Assembly: GCA_000697335.1 (NCBI GenBank)
Contig: JNEM01014870.1
Span: 1 to 44,295 of the forward strand
Direction: 5' to 3'
DNA: 44,295 nucleotides
Source of the DNA: Conidiobolus incongruus B7586
Lineage: Eukaryota > Entomophthoromycota > Entomophthoromycetes > Entomophthorales > Conidiobolaceae
The position numbers were made by a program, and so were the translations under genes. Each line of letters starts with the position of its first letter. Position 1 is the stretch's first letter. The notes under the pieces were generated by a model. That model worked only from the letters and a program-made list of their open reading frames with translations. It was not told the DNA's origin and ran no database searches. Shown in pieces: positions 23,991 through 36,445 of this stretch.

Positions 23991-26900
23991 ATGTTGACTT
24001 TAAAAGGAAACAGTGCTCTTTCCCAATTTCGTATCCAAGCTTTGTTGAAGCAATTGCAGTCCCGTAACCAGACTATCACTGGTGTTGGTGCTTATTTTGT
24101 CCACTTCGTCCATTTGAAGGAAAATTCAAATTTGGATGCTGGAAATTTAAAGATTTTGAAAACTCTTCTCAATTATGGTGATGGTTTGGAGAATGCCGAG
24201 TACAACCAGATCCTCGCCAACAAACTCGACCAAGCTGTTGCTGGCTCCTACTTTGAAGACTCAAATGGTCAGCTAGTCCAGCTCCTTTGGGTTGTTCCCC
24301 GTCCTGGATCCATTTCCCCTTGGTCATCAAAGGCTACGAATATCCTTAACGTATGTGGGTTAGACTCTGCTATCCAACGCGTTGAACGTGGTATTGTTTA
24401 CTTCATTTCCACTCCCGCTGGCTCTCCCTCTTTGACCGCCGACGAATTCGAAGCCCAATATGGTGATTTGATCTATGACAGAATGACCCAAGTCATCCAA
24501 CACGATATTCCTAATGAAGATTTTGTCTTCAAATCAGGTGATGCTCGTCCTTTGATTTATGTAGATATCTTGAACCCCAACGTTGACCCCAAGCAAGCCT
24601 TATCTCAAGCTAACAAGGAGTTTGGTCTTGCTTTAGCTAACGACGAAATTGACTACTTAATCGATGCTTTCGTCGGTTCCTCTAATCCTGATCAAAAGCT
24701 TAATCCGCTTAGGCGTAATCCCACTGACGTCGAGTTGATGATGTTTGCTCAAGTCAATTCTGAACATTGCAGACACAAGATTTTCAGAGCTGATTGGACC
24801 ATCGATGGTGAAGCTAAACCTCATTCTCTCTTCAATATGATCAGAAATACCTATAAGCTTAACTCTGACAATATCTTATCTGCATATTCCGATAACGCTG
24901 CTGTTTTGGGAGGCCACCCTGTTAAATCCTTCTTACCTAGTCCCATCGCTCCACACTTCTATACTGAAGCTGAAGAAGCTAAAGATCTTCACTTTTTAAT
25001 CAAGGTCGAAACTCACAATCACCCTACTGCTGTTTCTCCTTTCCCTGGTGCTGCTACTGGTTCTGGAGGTGAAATTCGTGATGAAGGTGCTGTCGGTACC
25101 GGTTCCAGACCCAAGACTGGCTTGACTGGTTATACTGTCTCTAATTTGCGTATTCCCGGCTTCGAGCAACCTTGGGAAGCTACTGACTATGGCAAGCCCG
25201 CTAACATCGCCTCTCCTCTCCAAATCATGATTGAAGCTCCCCTTGGTGGTGCTGCCTTCAATAACGAATTCGGTAGACCCAACACTACTGGTTATTTCCG
25301 TACTTATTGCCAGCCTATCCCTGGAACTGATGAAGTTCGTGGCTACCACAAGCCTATCATGATTGCTGGTGGTTTAGGTAGTGTTCAACCCAGTCACGTC
25401 TTGAAAAATCATATCACCCCTGGTGCTAAGCTTATTGTTTTGGGAGGTCCTTGTATGCTCATTGGTTTAGGCGGTGGTGCTGCCTCTTCTATGAATTCAG
25501 GAGCTGGTAGTGCTGAATTGGACTTCGCTTCTGTCCAACGTGAAAATCCTGAAATGCAACGCAGATGCCAAGAAGTTATCAACTCTTGTACCGCCCTTGG
25601 ACAAGGTAATCCTATTCAATCTATTCATGATGTTGGTGCTGGTGGTCTTTCCAACGCTTTACCTGAAATTGTTCATGATAGCAACCGTGGTGCTTTGATT
25701 GACTTGAGAAGCATTCCTTGTGATGACCCCACCCTTTCTCCTATGGAAATCTGGTGTAACGAAAGTCAAGAAAGATATGTATTGGCCATCCGTCCTGAAG
25801 GCTTAGAACTATTTGAATCCTTCTGTAAGAGAGAAAGATGCCCATACGCTGTTGTTGGTCAAGCTATTGAAGAGCAAACATTGAAAGTTGTTGATACTCA
25901 AAATGATAGCGTCTGCATTGATCTTCCCATGGATATCCTCTTTGGTAAGCCCCCTAAAATGAGCAGAACTGACGAAACTCGCTCTCTTCCTCTTAATAAG
26001 ATTGATGCTTCTCTCTCCACCTACTATCCTAGTTCACCCTTGAGTTTCCAAGAAAAACTTTTAGATCTTACCAACCGTGTTTTACACTTACCCTCTGTTG
26101 GTTCTAAATCTTTCCTTATTACTATTGGTGACCGTTCAGTTACTGGTTTGATTACCCGTGATCAAATGGTTGGTCCCTGGCAAGTTCCTGTTGCTGACGT
26201 CTCAGTTACCTCCACGGGTTTCTTCACTAAGACTGGTGAAGCTATGGCTATGGGCGAACGTACCCCTCTCGCCTTGATCTCTCCTGCCGCCTCCGCTCGT
26301 ATGGCTGTTGCTGAATCCGTCACTAATTTGGCCGCCGCCTCTATTGAGCGCATTGATCAAATCAGATTATCTGCTAACTGGATGTGTGCAGCCAACCACC
26401 CTGGTGAAGGGGCTGCTCTCTATGAAGCTGTCCAAGCTATCGGTATGGAACTCTGTCCTGCTCTTGGTATCACTATCCCTGTAGGTAAGGATTCCATGTC
26501 CATGAAGACCACTTGGTCCGAAAACGGAGATCAAAAGAGCGTTACCTCTCCCGTTTCTTTGATCATTACCGGTTATGCTCCTGTTGATGATATCTCTGCT
26601 ACATTCACTCCTCAATTGCGCACTGATCATCACTCTGCTCGCGGTACTGCTTCCACCCTTTTATTCCTCGACTTAGCTCAAGGTAACCAACGTCTTGGTG
26701 GATCTGCTTTAGCCCAAGTTTACCAAGAATTGGGTAATGAAGCCCCTGATGTTGAAGATCCTGCTATTTTGGCTGCATTCTTCAAGGGTATTCAAGCTGC
26801 TCGTAAGGTTCCTTCCTCCAGCGGAGATTATCCTTCCACAATCCTTGCTTACCACGACCGCTCTGATGGTGGTCTTTTTACTGCTCTTGTCGAAATGGCA

Positions 26901-28157
26901 TTCGCTGGTCGCGTTGGTTTGAATATTGACTTGGACGAAATCGCTTCTGATGCTGAAAGCGGTGTTATCTCTGCTCTCTTCAATGAAGAATTAGGTGCTG
27001 TCATCCAAGTTGAACACGATGATGTTGATCGCGTCATACAAATCTTCCAAGCCAACGGTTTTTCCAAGGACTATATTTATAACATTGGTAAGGTCAATGT
27101 CCAAGATTTCGGAACTGAAAGGGAACAGATCACTTTCAACTATAATAGAACCCCAGTTTTAAGTGCTTCAAGAGCTCAACTTCAATCATGGTGGGCTGAA
27201 ACCTCTTACCAAATCCAAAAATTGAGAGATAACCCAGAATGCGCTAAACAAGAATTTGAAGCTATTCAAGATATTACCAACCCCGGTATGATCTATAACC
27301 TTCCTTTCAATCCCTCTGAAGAGATTGCTCTCCCTACTGGTCGTCCCAAGGTCGCTATCCTCAGAGAACAAGGTGTCAATGGCCACATGGAAATGGCCTA
27401 CTCCTTCTATAGAGCTGGCTTCCAACCTGTTGATGTCCACATGTCCGATCTTGCTTCTGGAAAGGTTGATCTCAAAGAATTCAAAGGCATCGCCGCTTGT
27501 GGTGGTTTCTCCTATGGTGATGTCTTAGGTTCCGCTGCTGGTTGGGCTCATTCCAGTTTAATAAGCCCCACCATCCGTGCCCAATTGCACCACTTCTTCA
27601 ACGAACGTGACGATACCTTCGCTTTTGGTGCCTGTAACGGTTGTCAATTCTTGAGCACCCTTAAAGAGCTCGTTCCTGGATGTGAGAACTGGCCCTTATT
27701 CCGTACGAACGAAAGTGAACGTTATGAAGCCAGAACTGTCATGGTTGAGATCCCTGCCGCCCAAGAAGGAAAAGAAACCAACATCTTCTTCAAGGGCATG
27801 GAAGGTTCCAAACTCCCCATCGTCGTTGCTCATGGTGAAGGTAAAGCCACATTCTCCAATGATGCTGAATCTGAAGCTTTCAAGGCCCAAGGCTTGATTG
27901 CTGTCCAATATATTGACAACTATGGTAATCCCACACAGCAATATCCTTTCAATCCCAACGGTTCTGCCCACGCTATTGCCGGTATCCAAAGTCCTAACGG
28001 CCGTGTTATGATCATGATGCCCCATCCTGAACGTGTTACTCGTGCCCAAGGTAACTCATGGTATCCCGACTACAAGCAGAATCCTGTCTATGGCGCCATC
28101 GACTCTCCCTGGATGAGAATGTTCATTAATGCCAGAAAATGGGTCGGTGATGTTTAA
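23991..28157 (+). CDS. ADE6: Phosphoribosylformylglycinamidine (FGAM) synthase
   Basis: A single 1388-residue frame with no intron, the usual size of the large PurL/Pfas enzyme (yeast Ade6 about 1358). It converts FGAR, glutamine and ATP to FGAM in de novo purine synthesis, in the cytosol. Order of parts: N-terminal PurS-like domain, linker, tandem ATP-binding AIRS-like modules (KVETHNHP 338-345, then [10 protein letters not shown] from 357), and a C-terminal class I glutaminase with nucleophile Cys1215 in GACNGCQ and His1345-Glu1347 in PHPE. All three catalytic residues are present. Codons are strongly biased (GCT, GGT, CCT, ATC, TTC), far more C-rich than the neighbouring P450, suggesting high expression. 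The ATG is the first in frame after a possible leader splice site. Confidence 0.98.
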   Translation: MLTLKGNSALSQFRIQALLKQLQSRNQTITGVGAYFVHFVHLKENSNLDAGNLKILKTLLNYGDGLENAEYNQILANKLDQAVAGSYFEDSNGQLVQLLWVVPRPGSISPWSSKATNILNVCGLDSAIQRVERGIVYFISTPAGSPSLTADEFEAQYGDLIYDRMTQVIQHDIPNEDFVFKSGDARPLIYVDILNPNVDPKQALSQANKEFGLALANDEIDYLIDAFVGSSNPDQKLNPLRRNPTDVELMMFAQVNSEHCRHKIFRADWTIDGEAKPHSLFNMIRNTYKLNSDNILSAYSDNAAVLGGHPVKSFLPSPIAPHFYTEAEEAKDLHFLIKVETHNHPTAVSPFPGAATGSGGEIRDEGAVGTGSRPKTGLTGYTVSNLRIPGFEQPWEATDYGKPANIASPLQIMIEAPLGGAAFNNEFGRPNTTGYFRTYCQPIPGTDEVRGYHKPIMIAGGLGSVQPSHVLKNHITPGAKLIVLGGPCMLIGLGGGAASSMNSGAGSAELDFASVQRENPEMQRRCQEVINSCTALGQGNPIQSIHDVGAGGLSNALPEIVHDSNRGALIDLRSIPCDDPTLSPMEIWCNESQERYVLAIRPEGLELFESFCKRERCPYAVVGQAIEEQTLKVVDTQNDSVCIDLPMDILFGKPPKMSRTDETRSLPLNKIDASLSTYYPSSPLSFQEKLLDLTNRVLHLPSVGSKSFLITIGDRSVTGLITRDQMVGPWQVPVADVSVTSTGFFTKTGEAMAMGERTPLALISPAASARMAVAESVTNLAAASIERIDQIRLSANWMCAANHPGEGAALYEAVQAIGMELCPALGITIPVGKDSMSMKTTWSENGDQKSVTSPVSLIITGYAPVDDISATFTPQLRTDHHSARGTASTLLFLDLAQGNQRLGGSALAQVYQELGNEAPDVEDPAILAAFFKGIQAARKVPSSSGDYPSTILAYHDRSDGGLFTALVEMAFAGRVGLNIDLDEIASDAESGVISALFNEELGAVIQVEHDDVDRVIQIFQANGFSKDYIYNIGKVNVQDFGTEREQITFNYNRTPVLSASRAQLQSWWAETSYQIQKLRDNPECAKQEFEAIQDITNPGMIYNLPFNPSEEIALPTGRPKVAILREQGVNGHMEMAYSFYRAGFQPVDVHMSDLASGKVDLKEFKGIAACGGFSYGDVLGSAAGWAHSSLISPTIRAQLHHFFNERDDTFAFGACNGCQFLSTLKELVPGCENWPLFRTNESERYEARTVMVEIPAAQEGKETNIFFKGMEGSKLPIVVAHGEGKATFSNDAESEAFKAQGLIAVQYIDNYGNPTQQYPFNPNGSAHAIAGIQSPNGRVMIMMPHPERVTRAQGNSWYPDYKQNPVYGAIDSPWMRMFINARKWVGDV

Positions 28158-29030
28158 GTTACTTTTTGATGAATATCTTTTAATAATTTGATTACAATTA
28201 AATATATATATAACAAACCACTAATAAATAGAATAATAATTTATAATTAAAATTTTTTAGTAATTTGAACATTCTAAAACCTATTATAATTTGTTTCTTA
28301 ATTAATGTTGAATAATATCAAATCAAATATATAAGAATTTTATTAGTAAATTAACTTAATAAAAAATTTTATTATTTAATGACTAAAATTAAAAATGTTT
28401 CAATATATAATTTTAATTATTTACTATTGTTATTTATTTTAGAATTAAATATTAAAATTATAATTTTATTAATATTTTTAAATGGTATCAATATATTTAT
28501 TGAAAAATAATTCATTTATACTTAGATATTTAAATAAATTAGTAAATATCAATATTTTGTATTTTTAATTTCTTATATTAATTTAATATAAGATATTATT
28601 ATATATCAATAAATATTAAGATAAACATTGCAAATATATATTTTAATTGAAGCATTCCTTTAATTTTTACCAAATTGGTGATGTAATTAATTTTTTTCGT
28701 TAATAATATATTATAGACAATAAAAAATATACATATGCTTATACTATTTTATACATTTATTTATAATGAAAATAAGCCATTGAATGTCTAAATCAATTTT
28801 ATTATTTGAATCTTTATTTGCTAAAATCAACATTAATTGAAATATATAATATAATCCCATAAGGACATTGCTACAAAAATTAATCTATAAAATTCATCAA
28901 TTGTTACTTTTTTATTTTTCAATAAACTATAATAATCCTTTTATGATTTTTTTAAAGTAATAAACACTCTTATTTTTTTTACATCTATTCGATGAATAAA
29001 TTTTAATTTTATTATATTTTTTATTTTTAG
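28158..29030. other. Spacer ADE6-TAF13
   Basis: Very AT-rich and without coding signals. The missing first exon of TAF13 should lie in its right part, but no ATG-donor pair fits the required phase within about 130 nt. Confidence 0.5.
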
Positions 29031-29444
29031 TGGAATCTAATAATTTAAAACAATTAAAATCTAATTTAAAAGGGAAATCTTTATTTCAAAAAGAATGTAA
29101 GTTTAATTACTCAAAATACTAAGTATTTTCGTTTAATTGTTAGTACTATTATAGTGCGATTATTAATGTACGGATTTGGAGATAGCATAAACCCTCGTCA
29201 TGATACAGTTAACGTTATGGAAGATTTATTAATAGATTATATTGTTAGTACATGTCATCAAGCGCATCAGTTATCCGAATCAAGAGGAAAAGTGAAAGTA
29301 GACGATTTTAAATTTTTATTGAGAAAAGATTTGAAAAAGACGCGACGTATTGAAGAATTATTGCATATGTCTGAAGATATTCGAAGAGCTAAGCAATTGT
29401 TTGATAGAAAGGAATTGGAAGAGGGTGAAGACCCTAATGTGTAA
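29031..29444 (+). CDS. TAF13: TFIID subunit TAF13 (histone-fold), 5' end unresolved
   Basis: Exons 29031-29096 and 29155-29444 with a 58-nt intron (GTAAGT...TATAG) join KGKSLFQKE to LRLLMYGFGD in frame. This matches the TAF13 block K..FxK(E/D)LRxMMYGFGD. The rest (NVMEDLLIDYIVSTCHQA, VKVDDFKFLLRKD, then a basic helix) is the TAF13 histone fold, which pairs with TAF11 inside TFIID in the nucleus. No ATG occurs in frame upstream before a stop at 28,997-28,999. The segment begins right after a TTTTTAG acceptor, so at least one upstream exon ending in phase 1 is probably missing from this model. The known part is 117 residues plus a codon split at the acceptor. It converges on PET100, with 73 bp between the stops. 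Confidence 0.85.
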
Positions 29445-29517
29445 ATGTAAATTAAAGATAAACTTATAATTTTGTTACTGTTTTATATTTTAAATAGTTT
29501 AATATAATCGATGAAAT

Positions 29518-29962
29518 TTAATTTTCTCTATCGTTTAATTCAAATTCTTGATGTCTTAATTTTTCTTTTTCTTCTCTTAATAACCTCCTTTGATTTCTAA
29601 ATTCTTCCAATTGTTTGACAATTTCCTCTTTAGTTTGACCAGGTTTCTAAATTTTATATATTAATATCAATAAAATAAAATTAAAAATTTCATATTACTT
29701 GAGTATTTCTTAAATCAGGATAAAAAGGGACCTAAAAACGTTATTTAATAAAAAAATAAAATATAATAATAGCATAAATAATTAATATCACTTACGCCTC
29801 TGACATACTTTTCGTAAAAAGTATAGTCACCAACCCAAATCATCATACCAATTGGAAAAAATACATAAAATCCATACTAAAACAATAACATTATATTTAC
29901 TGAAATATGCTTTAGAGAACTATATATTTTACTTTAAAAATTTCTAATTTAGGTCCTGCCAT
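29518..29962 (-). CDS. PET100: Cytochrome c oxidase assembly factor PET100-like
   Basis: Four exons on the minus strand: 29962-29933, 29876-29796, 29731-29699 and 29646-29518, giving 90 residues. The three introns (56, 64 and 52 nt) are all phase 0 with GTAAAA, GTAAGT and GTAATA donors. The start MAGPKLEIFKYGFYVFFPIG matches the conserved PET100 N-terminus (M.GPNLE.FKFG.Y..FPI), a single membrane segment of the inner mitochondrial membrane. A motif like W.G....YE(K/R).V.G follows, and a highly charged coiled-coil-like tail begins near KPGQTKEEIVKQL. Pet100 helps Cox7-Cox8-Cox9 assemble into complex IV. None of its exons is long enough to be seen as an ORF, so it is easy to miss. Confidence 0.9.
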
Positions 29963-31665
29963 TATTATTCAAAAATAGTAGTTTAGTAGTTTAATAGTTT
30001 TTTGACTAATTTTATTTAAAAATAATAATTGAAATTTATTTAATCACGATCTGCACATAAAATATCAATTTATTACTAGAATATTTAAAAGAGATAATTA
30101 TGGGATATAAATTTAATTTTGAATCTAATTCAATATTCTGATATATACAATAATTCATCAAATCTAAATTATATATTAAATAAATAATTGTAGTATAAAT
30201 TATTTTGATTACTATAAATTGTGGCGATTTTTAATTTTTTTTGATATTTCAATCGAGTAATAAATAATTATAGATTAGATCATATTGAAAAGATAATCAA
30301 TTTATTGCATATATTTGCGTTAATAGAAAATAATTCTACAAATTGCATTTTTACTATTTATTCTGGATGATATTCAGAATGAAATATAATTAGCTAAACA
30401 ATGTTATAACTTGGACATTCTGAAAAATTGGCTCCTAAAACATAGTTTAATACCTTCTATTAAGTATATGTATATTATACTACAAAACGATGAAAAATAT
30501 GGTTGTTATTTCATGAAATTCTTTTAGAGAAATATAATAGTAGATACTTATCAAGTGTATTTTATTTTGAAAATGTCAATTCTTTTTAAATAAAATTATA
30601 AATTAGAATTTTGATTTTATGTATTAGACACTTTTGTCGTAGGAAGAGATAGTGTACTGGTAAATACAATATAAATTTGTTTCTTCGAATTTAATTATGA
30701 TATTACATCTTAAATAACTTGAAAAACAAAGCCTTCGGAAAATTCTTACAAAATGCTTTACTCATTATCATAAATTATATCAAAATACACATTAACACCT
30801 GATTAGATTCATATTACACGAATATATCTAAATTAGGCTAAAACCATCTTTTGAATTATCAAATTAACCTTCTTCTATATGAATGACTAGTTCGGGACGA
30901 CTTTTATATCTAATTTCAGCAAATGTAAGTTATTTTTTTAACCTTCAAAATTAATAATCAAAAATAAGTTCATTTTTCAAAAATTTATTAATTTAGTAAA
31001 GCCACTAGAACATAAAAAATATTTCTTAAATTTCATATTATTTTAAACAATATTTTAAATAAATATTATATATATTATATTATAACAATTTTAATATTAT
31101 TGTATATTAACAAATAATTAAATATTATTAATCAAATTTTTTAAAATATGCATAATTATTTATATGCTGATATTAGATGAGAATAATACAAATATCATCA
31201 AATATATTTAGTTTTTATGATGAAATAGATTACATATATTTGCTATCTAAACAATAAACATACTTTAACTAAATTGATTTAATTTTAATTCTATTTGATT
31301 CTATTAATGAGAAAATGCTGAAATATTCAATTGAGAATGAAATTGTATTAAGAATATATCAACTATACAATGAGAATATTATTTTGTTAAAGCAATATAA
31401 CTGTATTCTCTTAATAACAAAATCTATATAAATTATTGAAAGTACGCTCATTTTTGAAAGTTATAACGATTTTTAGAATAGATCCAGGTAAAAATATCAA
31501 CTGATTTTAAGGATTAAATATGATGAAAAATAGTCATACACAAACAAACTATTAATCAAAAAAGTTTTTACCAATTAAAAACTCGGAAATATTTAATATT
31601 CAAGAATCTAATGGTTCTAGTAACTGGATTTATTTCCTAAAATTATATGGGTAATTTCGAATCGA
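29963..31665. other. Spacer PET100-AACS with one coding scrap
   Basis: Mostly AT-rich. It holds the homeobox-like scrap at 30,411-30,458 (listed separately). A 42-nt frame at 30,883-30,924 ends in a perfect GTAAGT donor but leads nowhere. No live gene is supported. Confidence 0.5.
30411..30458 (+). pseudogene. Possible scrap of a TALE-type homeobox
   Basis: Within 44 open codons (about 30,394-30,525), 16 read LDILKNWLLKHSLIPS. This resembles helix 1 of TALE homeodomains (LKNWLL.H..NPYPS). Nothing like helix 3 (WFINARRR) follows in any nearby frame. If real it is a fragment of a dead gene; a chance match over about a dozen residues is possible. Confidence 0.3.
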
Positions 31666-31674
31666 TATAAATAG
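31666..31674 (+). promoter_or_regulatory. TATA box upstream of AACS
   Basis: TATAAATAG, 250 bp before the ATG, with CCAATCG at 31,734-31,740 between. A 69-nt leader intron (31,808-31,876, GTAAAT...TTTAG) would fit the long distance but is only a prediction. Confidence 0.35.
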
Positions 31675-31923
31675 AAGGAGTGAGGTAAAAAAAACTTGAT
31701 CTTTTCAATAACATAAAGAGTGTAAATAACAAGCCAATCGTATATCATTATTTCGTTTTAAATCGTTTTAAAATATTATTTTGTCAATTTAATCATTTTT
31801 TATTAAGGTAAATTCAATACATTTTTTAAATAATATGCAATTATTCAAAATTATTGAACTATATTGGCTTATTTAGATCATACTAACCGCTTATTGATAA
31901 TAATCATTTCATATTAAATACTA

Positions 31924-34035
31924 ATGACTGCACCTAACCAAACTGAAATCCCTCCTCTTTTATGGGCACCCTCTAGCAACACAATTCAAGACACTCAACT
32001 TTATAAATTTATCAACTTTGTAAATGACAAACATGAATTAAAAATTTCTGATTATAACCAGTTATATCTCTGGTCAGTCACCAATATCCCAGAGTTTTGG
32101 AGTTCTGTTTGGGAATACACTCAAGTAGTCGCCTCATCAGATTACGACCAGGTGTTGGATGAGACCGTCCCTATGGTATCTATTCCTAAATGGTTTCAAG
32201 GTGCCTTATTGAACTTTGCCGAAAATATTTTACATTGGGCCGATGTCAGAGGTGACGAGGTCGCTATTTATGGAAGCGGAGAAGGTCAAGAACAAGTCAG
32301 TGAACTTACTTGGAACCAACTTAAGGAACAAGTTAAGATTGTTGCTCACCACTTAAGACAACAAGGTGTCCAGAGAGGCGATCGTGTCGTAGGATATATT
32401 AGTAACTGTCCTGAAGCCGTCGTTGCCATGTTAGCTACTGCCAGTTTGGGTGCTATTTGGAGTAGTACTAGTCCTGATTTTGGTCCTAAGGTAATTATTT
32501 TTATCATACATAATTATTCACTTTATCAAATATTCAAAATATTTATATTTAAAAAATGTACATTTATTGATCAAAATGGTTTATAGGCAGTATTAGACAG
32601 ATTCAGTCAAATTGAACCCAAAGTACTTTTTACAGTGAATGCCATCGTGTACAATGGCAAAACTCACGATCATTTACAAAAGCTCAGCCAAGTGATCAAG
32701 TCATTACCTACTTTGGAGAAAGTCATTGTCATCCCATTCGTTCCCACTTACTCTATGGATCTCTCAGTACTCGAATTCGAAAATGTAATTTCTTATCCAG
32801 AAATTTTGTCTGTTCAAAGTGAATCCATTCCCGAATTGACTTATGAACAAGTACCTTTCGATCACCCCGTCTACATTCTCTTCTCAAGTGGTACTACTGG
32901 TGTTCCCAAGTGTTTGGTCCACTCTGTTGGTGGTATGATTATCCAACACAAGAAAGAACACCAAATTCACGGTAACTTGGGTGTTAAAGATATTCTTCTT
33001 CAGTACACTACTGCTGGTTGGATGATGTGGAATTGGTTAATTGGTGCTATGCTCGTTGGTAGCAGTATCGTTACATATGACGGCTCTCCATTCAGACCCG
33101 ATCCTTTCGTTCTTTTCAGATTGATTGAGAAGGTTGGTGTCACTGCTTTCGGTACCAGTGCCAAGTATATCCAATCTCTTCATGAACAACCTCTCATTCC
33201 CCGTGAAACCCACTCTCTTCCTACTCTTCATTCTATTTACTCCACTGGTTCCCCCTTGAAACCCGAAGACTACGAATATGTATACAGATCTATCAAATCC
33301 GACGTCTGCTTAGGTAGTATCACTGGTGGTACTGATATCTGTTCTCTATTCGGCGCTCACAACGTCGCTTTACCCGTATATCGTGGTGAAATTCAATGTA
33401 TTGGCTTGGGCATGAAAGTTGAAAGTTGGTCTCACACCAATACTCCCGTTTTCGATATCCCTGGAGATTTGGTATGTACTGCTCCTTTTCCCTGTATGCC
33501 CGTCTACCTCTGGAAAGATACTGACAATGTCAAATATCGCGCCGCCTATTTTGATACCTTTCCCGGAGTTTGGTGCCAAGGAGATTATGTTCAAATTGGT
33601 AGTGTCACTGGTGGTCTCCTGATGTTGGGTCGTAGTGACGGTACATTGAACCCCAGTGGTGTCAGATTTGGATCTGCCGAAATCTATAACACTTTGGATG
33701 TCTTCACCGAAATTGAAGATTCTGTCGTCGTTGGTCAAAAGATCAAAGATGACGAACGTGTCATCTTATTTATCAAAATGAAAGAAGGCATCGAACTCAC
33801 CCAAGAATTAGTTACAAAGGTTAAGGCACATATTCGTTCTGTTTTAAGTCCTCGCCACGTTCCTGCTATTATCCTCCCCACAACAGATATTCCCTATACT
33901 GTCAATGGCAAGAAGGTTGAGGTAGCTGTTAAGAAGATTATTAATGGATATCCTTTGGATAAAGTTGAAAAAGGAACGCTTATCAACCCAGATAGTTTAT
34001 CTCTCTATGCTAATTTGCCTGAATTGAAACTTTAA
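31924..34035 (+). CDS. AACS: Acetoacetyl-CoA synthetase
   Basis: Exons 31924-32490 and 32587-34035, with a 96-nt phase-0 intron (GTAATT...TATAG), give 671 residues, the usual AACS length. The intron joins SSTSPDFGPK to AVLDRFSQIEPK, a continuous AACS segment. It is an ANL-superfamily ligase: acetoacetate + ATP + CoA to acetoacetyl-CoA, AMP and PPi, in the cytosol, feeding sterol or fatty-acid synthesis from ketone bodies. The N-terminal ACAS-type cap (about 1-110) includes WF.GALLNFAENIL. The phosphate loop SSGTTGVPK is 289-297. The catalytic lysine region is VNGKK (628-632). Codon bias is strong in exon 2 (GGT, ACT, GTT, ATC), as in ADE6. There is no signal peptide or PTS1. Confidence 0.95.
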
Positions 34036-35149
34036 ACCTACTAATATTAATATAAAATAAAAATTTAAATAATATATTTGAATAGCTCTAAAAAATATGT
34101 TTTATAATCCTCTCTGCTAATCATTAGACTCCAAAAATTGTAACTTTTTGTATTACTAATTTGATATTTTAAATAATATTCATGAACTTAATTGTTTAGA
34201 TGATATCTAATATTTATGATCTTAAATTTAAAATTATTTGATGATTCTAGGATTTAGAATAATTTTTAATTATATGATAGATAATAACAATTTTTAACTA
34301 TGATTCAAAATTTTCCCCAATTAAAATATTTGAATAAATGTATCAAAATTGGCAGAATGTCATTAAACAAATAGCTTTATTCTTCCATTACAACCCAAAT
34401 TCAGACTATTTGAATTTGAGGAATATTAACTATTGATTCAACTATTAATCATTAATCATATTTATTTTATACTTTCAAGAAGACCAAAAAATTGGATAAT
34501 GATATGTTGTGTTTGAACAAATTTTCAATCATATTTAAAAATAAATAAATATTTATATATTGCTAAATTAATAGTCTCTAGCAATAGATATATAGGGTTT
34601 TTATTCATTTTTACTGTTTTTACAAAACTAAAATACACATTTTGTTATATTATGACTGAATTTAAGTTGTAAATATTGTTTATAATTTAAAAAAGCATTT
34701 AAAATACTGTTTTAGAATTGAGAATATATTTTGATATACCTATATCATTTATATCAAAATATTTTGTTTAATACCTTATATTATATAGCTTTTACTTATT
34801 TATTTTATATTATTTATTGCATTAATTTAAAACCATAACATAGGTTAGTATAAATTAATTTCAAGCATAAAATATTATAATATTTATATCTATAATAATA
34901 TAAGAAAAAACATTTATTTTTCATTGTTAAATGAATAATATTGTATCAGACTCTTATTAATTATTAATTTTAATTATTTTGTTAATATATATAGTATTTG
35001 TGTTATACAATTATTAATATTATATCTATAATATTATCCAAAACTTATAAAAAGTCATTAATAGTTTTATGAATAATATTTATAAATATAGTTATGCTTG
35101 ACTTAATATTTAAACTTTAATTAGGTTGAACATATTTCTAAGTTACTAC
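34036..35149. other. Spacer downstream of AACS
   Basis: AT-rich with no coding frame supported. The right part, from about 34,600, becomes as AT-rich as the repeat that follows and may contain more of it, but I could not align it to copy A beyond 35,150. Confidence 0.5.
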
Positions 35150-36445
35150 CATAGAATTAAAAAAATGGGAAATTTTTTAATTTTTGATTTTTCAAACATA
35201 TTATTAATCTCAAATAAAAAAATATATACAAAACAAATAAGAAAATAAATAGTTTTAAATTATATATATATATAATAACTTTTTTGATTAAAAAAATAAT
35301 TTTTTAAAATTAGTTGTTTAATTTAATTATGCTTAAACTAAATAATAACCATTAAAAGTTTTTTATTTTAGTATTAATAAAACTTAACTATAAACCCTTT
35401 AAAATCATTTAAAATTTACAAGCAACTTTTAAAAATAAAGTATTATTTAAATTAATAATTTATTATTAGGTAAATTACTATAAAGTTAAAAAAAACTACT
35501 TAAAACCTGTTAAAATTTAAAAGATTAATTTTAACTATTATTCTTTTAATTGTTAATAAAGTAAAAAAAATATATTGAAAAATACCTTTTTATTTCAGTT
35601 AAAGAATTATTAAAACACTTTAATATTAGTTACATAAGTATTTTATATATATTAAAATTTAAATTAAAATTAATTAATAAAAATATAAAATAAGTACTTT
35701 ATAATTTAACTAAAGCTTAAAAAAAATTAGAGTAGCTATTACTAAATAAAACTTACTAAAGTATAACTAGAAACTAAAATTTTTACAGTAAATTATTATA
35801 GTTAATAAATCTTAGATTTTTTTGTATAATTTTTTACTAAAACATAAATCAAAGTGTTAAATTAAGTTAAATCAACCCTTTTTACAAATTCCTTTAAATA
35901 AACACTTTATTAATAAATGAATATTAATTATTATAATAGATTATAATAACATATGCTATTCTTATTTAGTTTTTAAAAGAAAATTAATTAATAGTAAATT
36001 TTATATTTCTTTTTTAAATAAAACTATTTCTAATTAGTATTCTCAATATAATTTAAAAAAACCTATTATTTTGCATAATAATTATAAAATATATAAATTT
36101 AAAGTTGTAAAAAACTTTTTAATTAAAAATAACTAGAAAAAACTACCACATCTAGTATATTCTTTAGATTATAACCTATATAATTATAATTGTTTTAGGT
36201 AATTAAAAAACTAGTTTACAAGAAAGAAAATTTCTACAGGAAAATTTAATTGGTTTATAAAACATTAAATTTTAGTTTTTAATAAAAAGAATTATTTTTT
36301 AAGTGTTAGATTTTTGTTTAAAGTATAGTAAAAAGTTATTAAAAATAAAAAAAAACTATTAATTTTATAATCTATATTTATTTTTACTTTTTATATATTA
36401 AAATGTTTATTTTTTTCAATTGCAAAAAATTCCTATTATTTAAAT
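35150..36445 (+). repeat. AT-rich dispersed repeat, copy B
   Basis: The reference copy used here. It aligns inverted with 18,935-20,200 (whole length) and direct with 1-620 (its right half). It is extremely AT-rich with many TTTTTTA and TTAAAA tracts, and no frame stays open. No target-site duplication, terminal repeat or known protein could be recognised, so the class of element is open. Loss of GC may come from directed C-to-T mutation or simply long decay. Confidence 0.75.

Noticed and set aside
24996-28049. Several 70-117 codon antisense frames inside ADE6
   Set aside because: Mirrors of strong codon bias on the coding strand; no independent start, splice or domain evidence.
30883-30924. 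Small exon starting at an ATG and ending in a perfect GTAAGT donor
   Set aside because: The next acceptor gives an immediate stop (14 codons in total), and no promoter or family was found.
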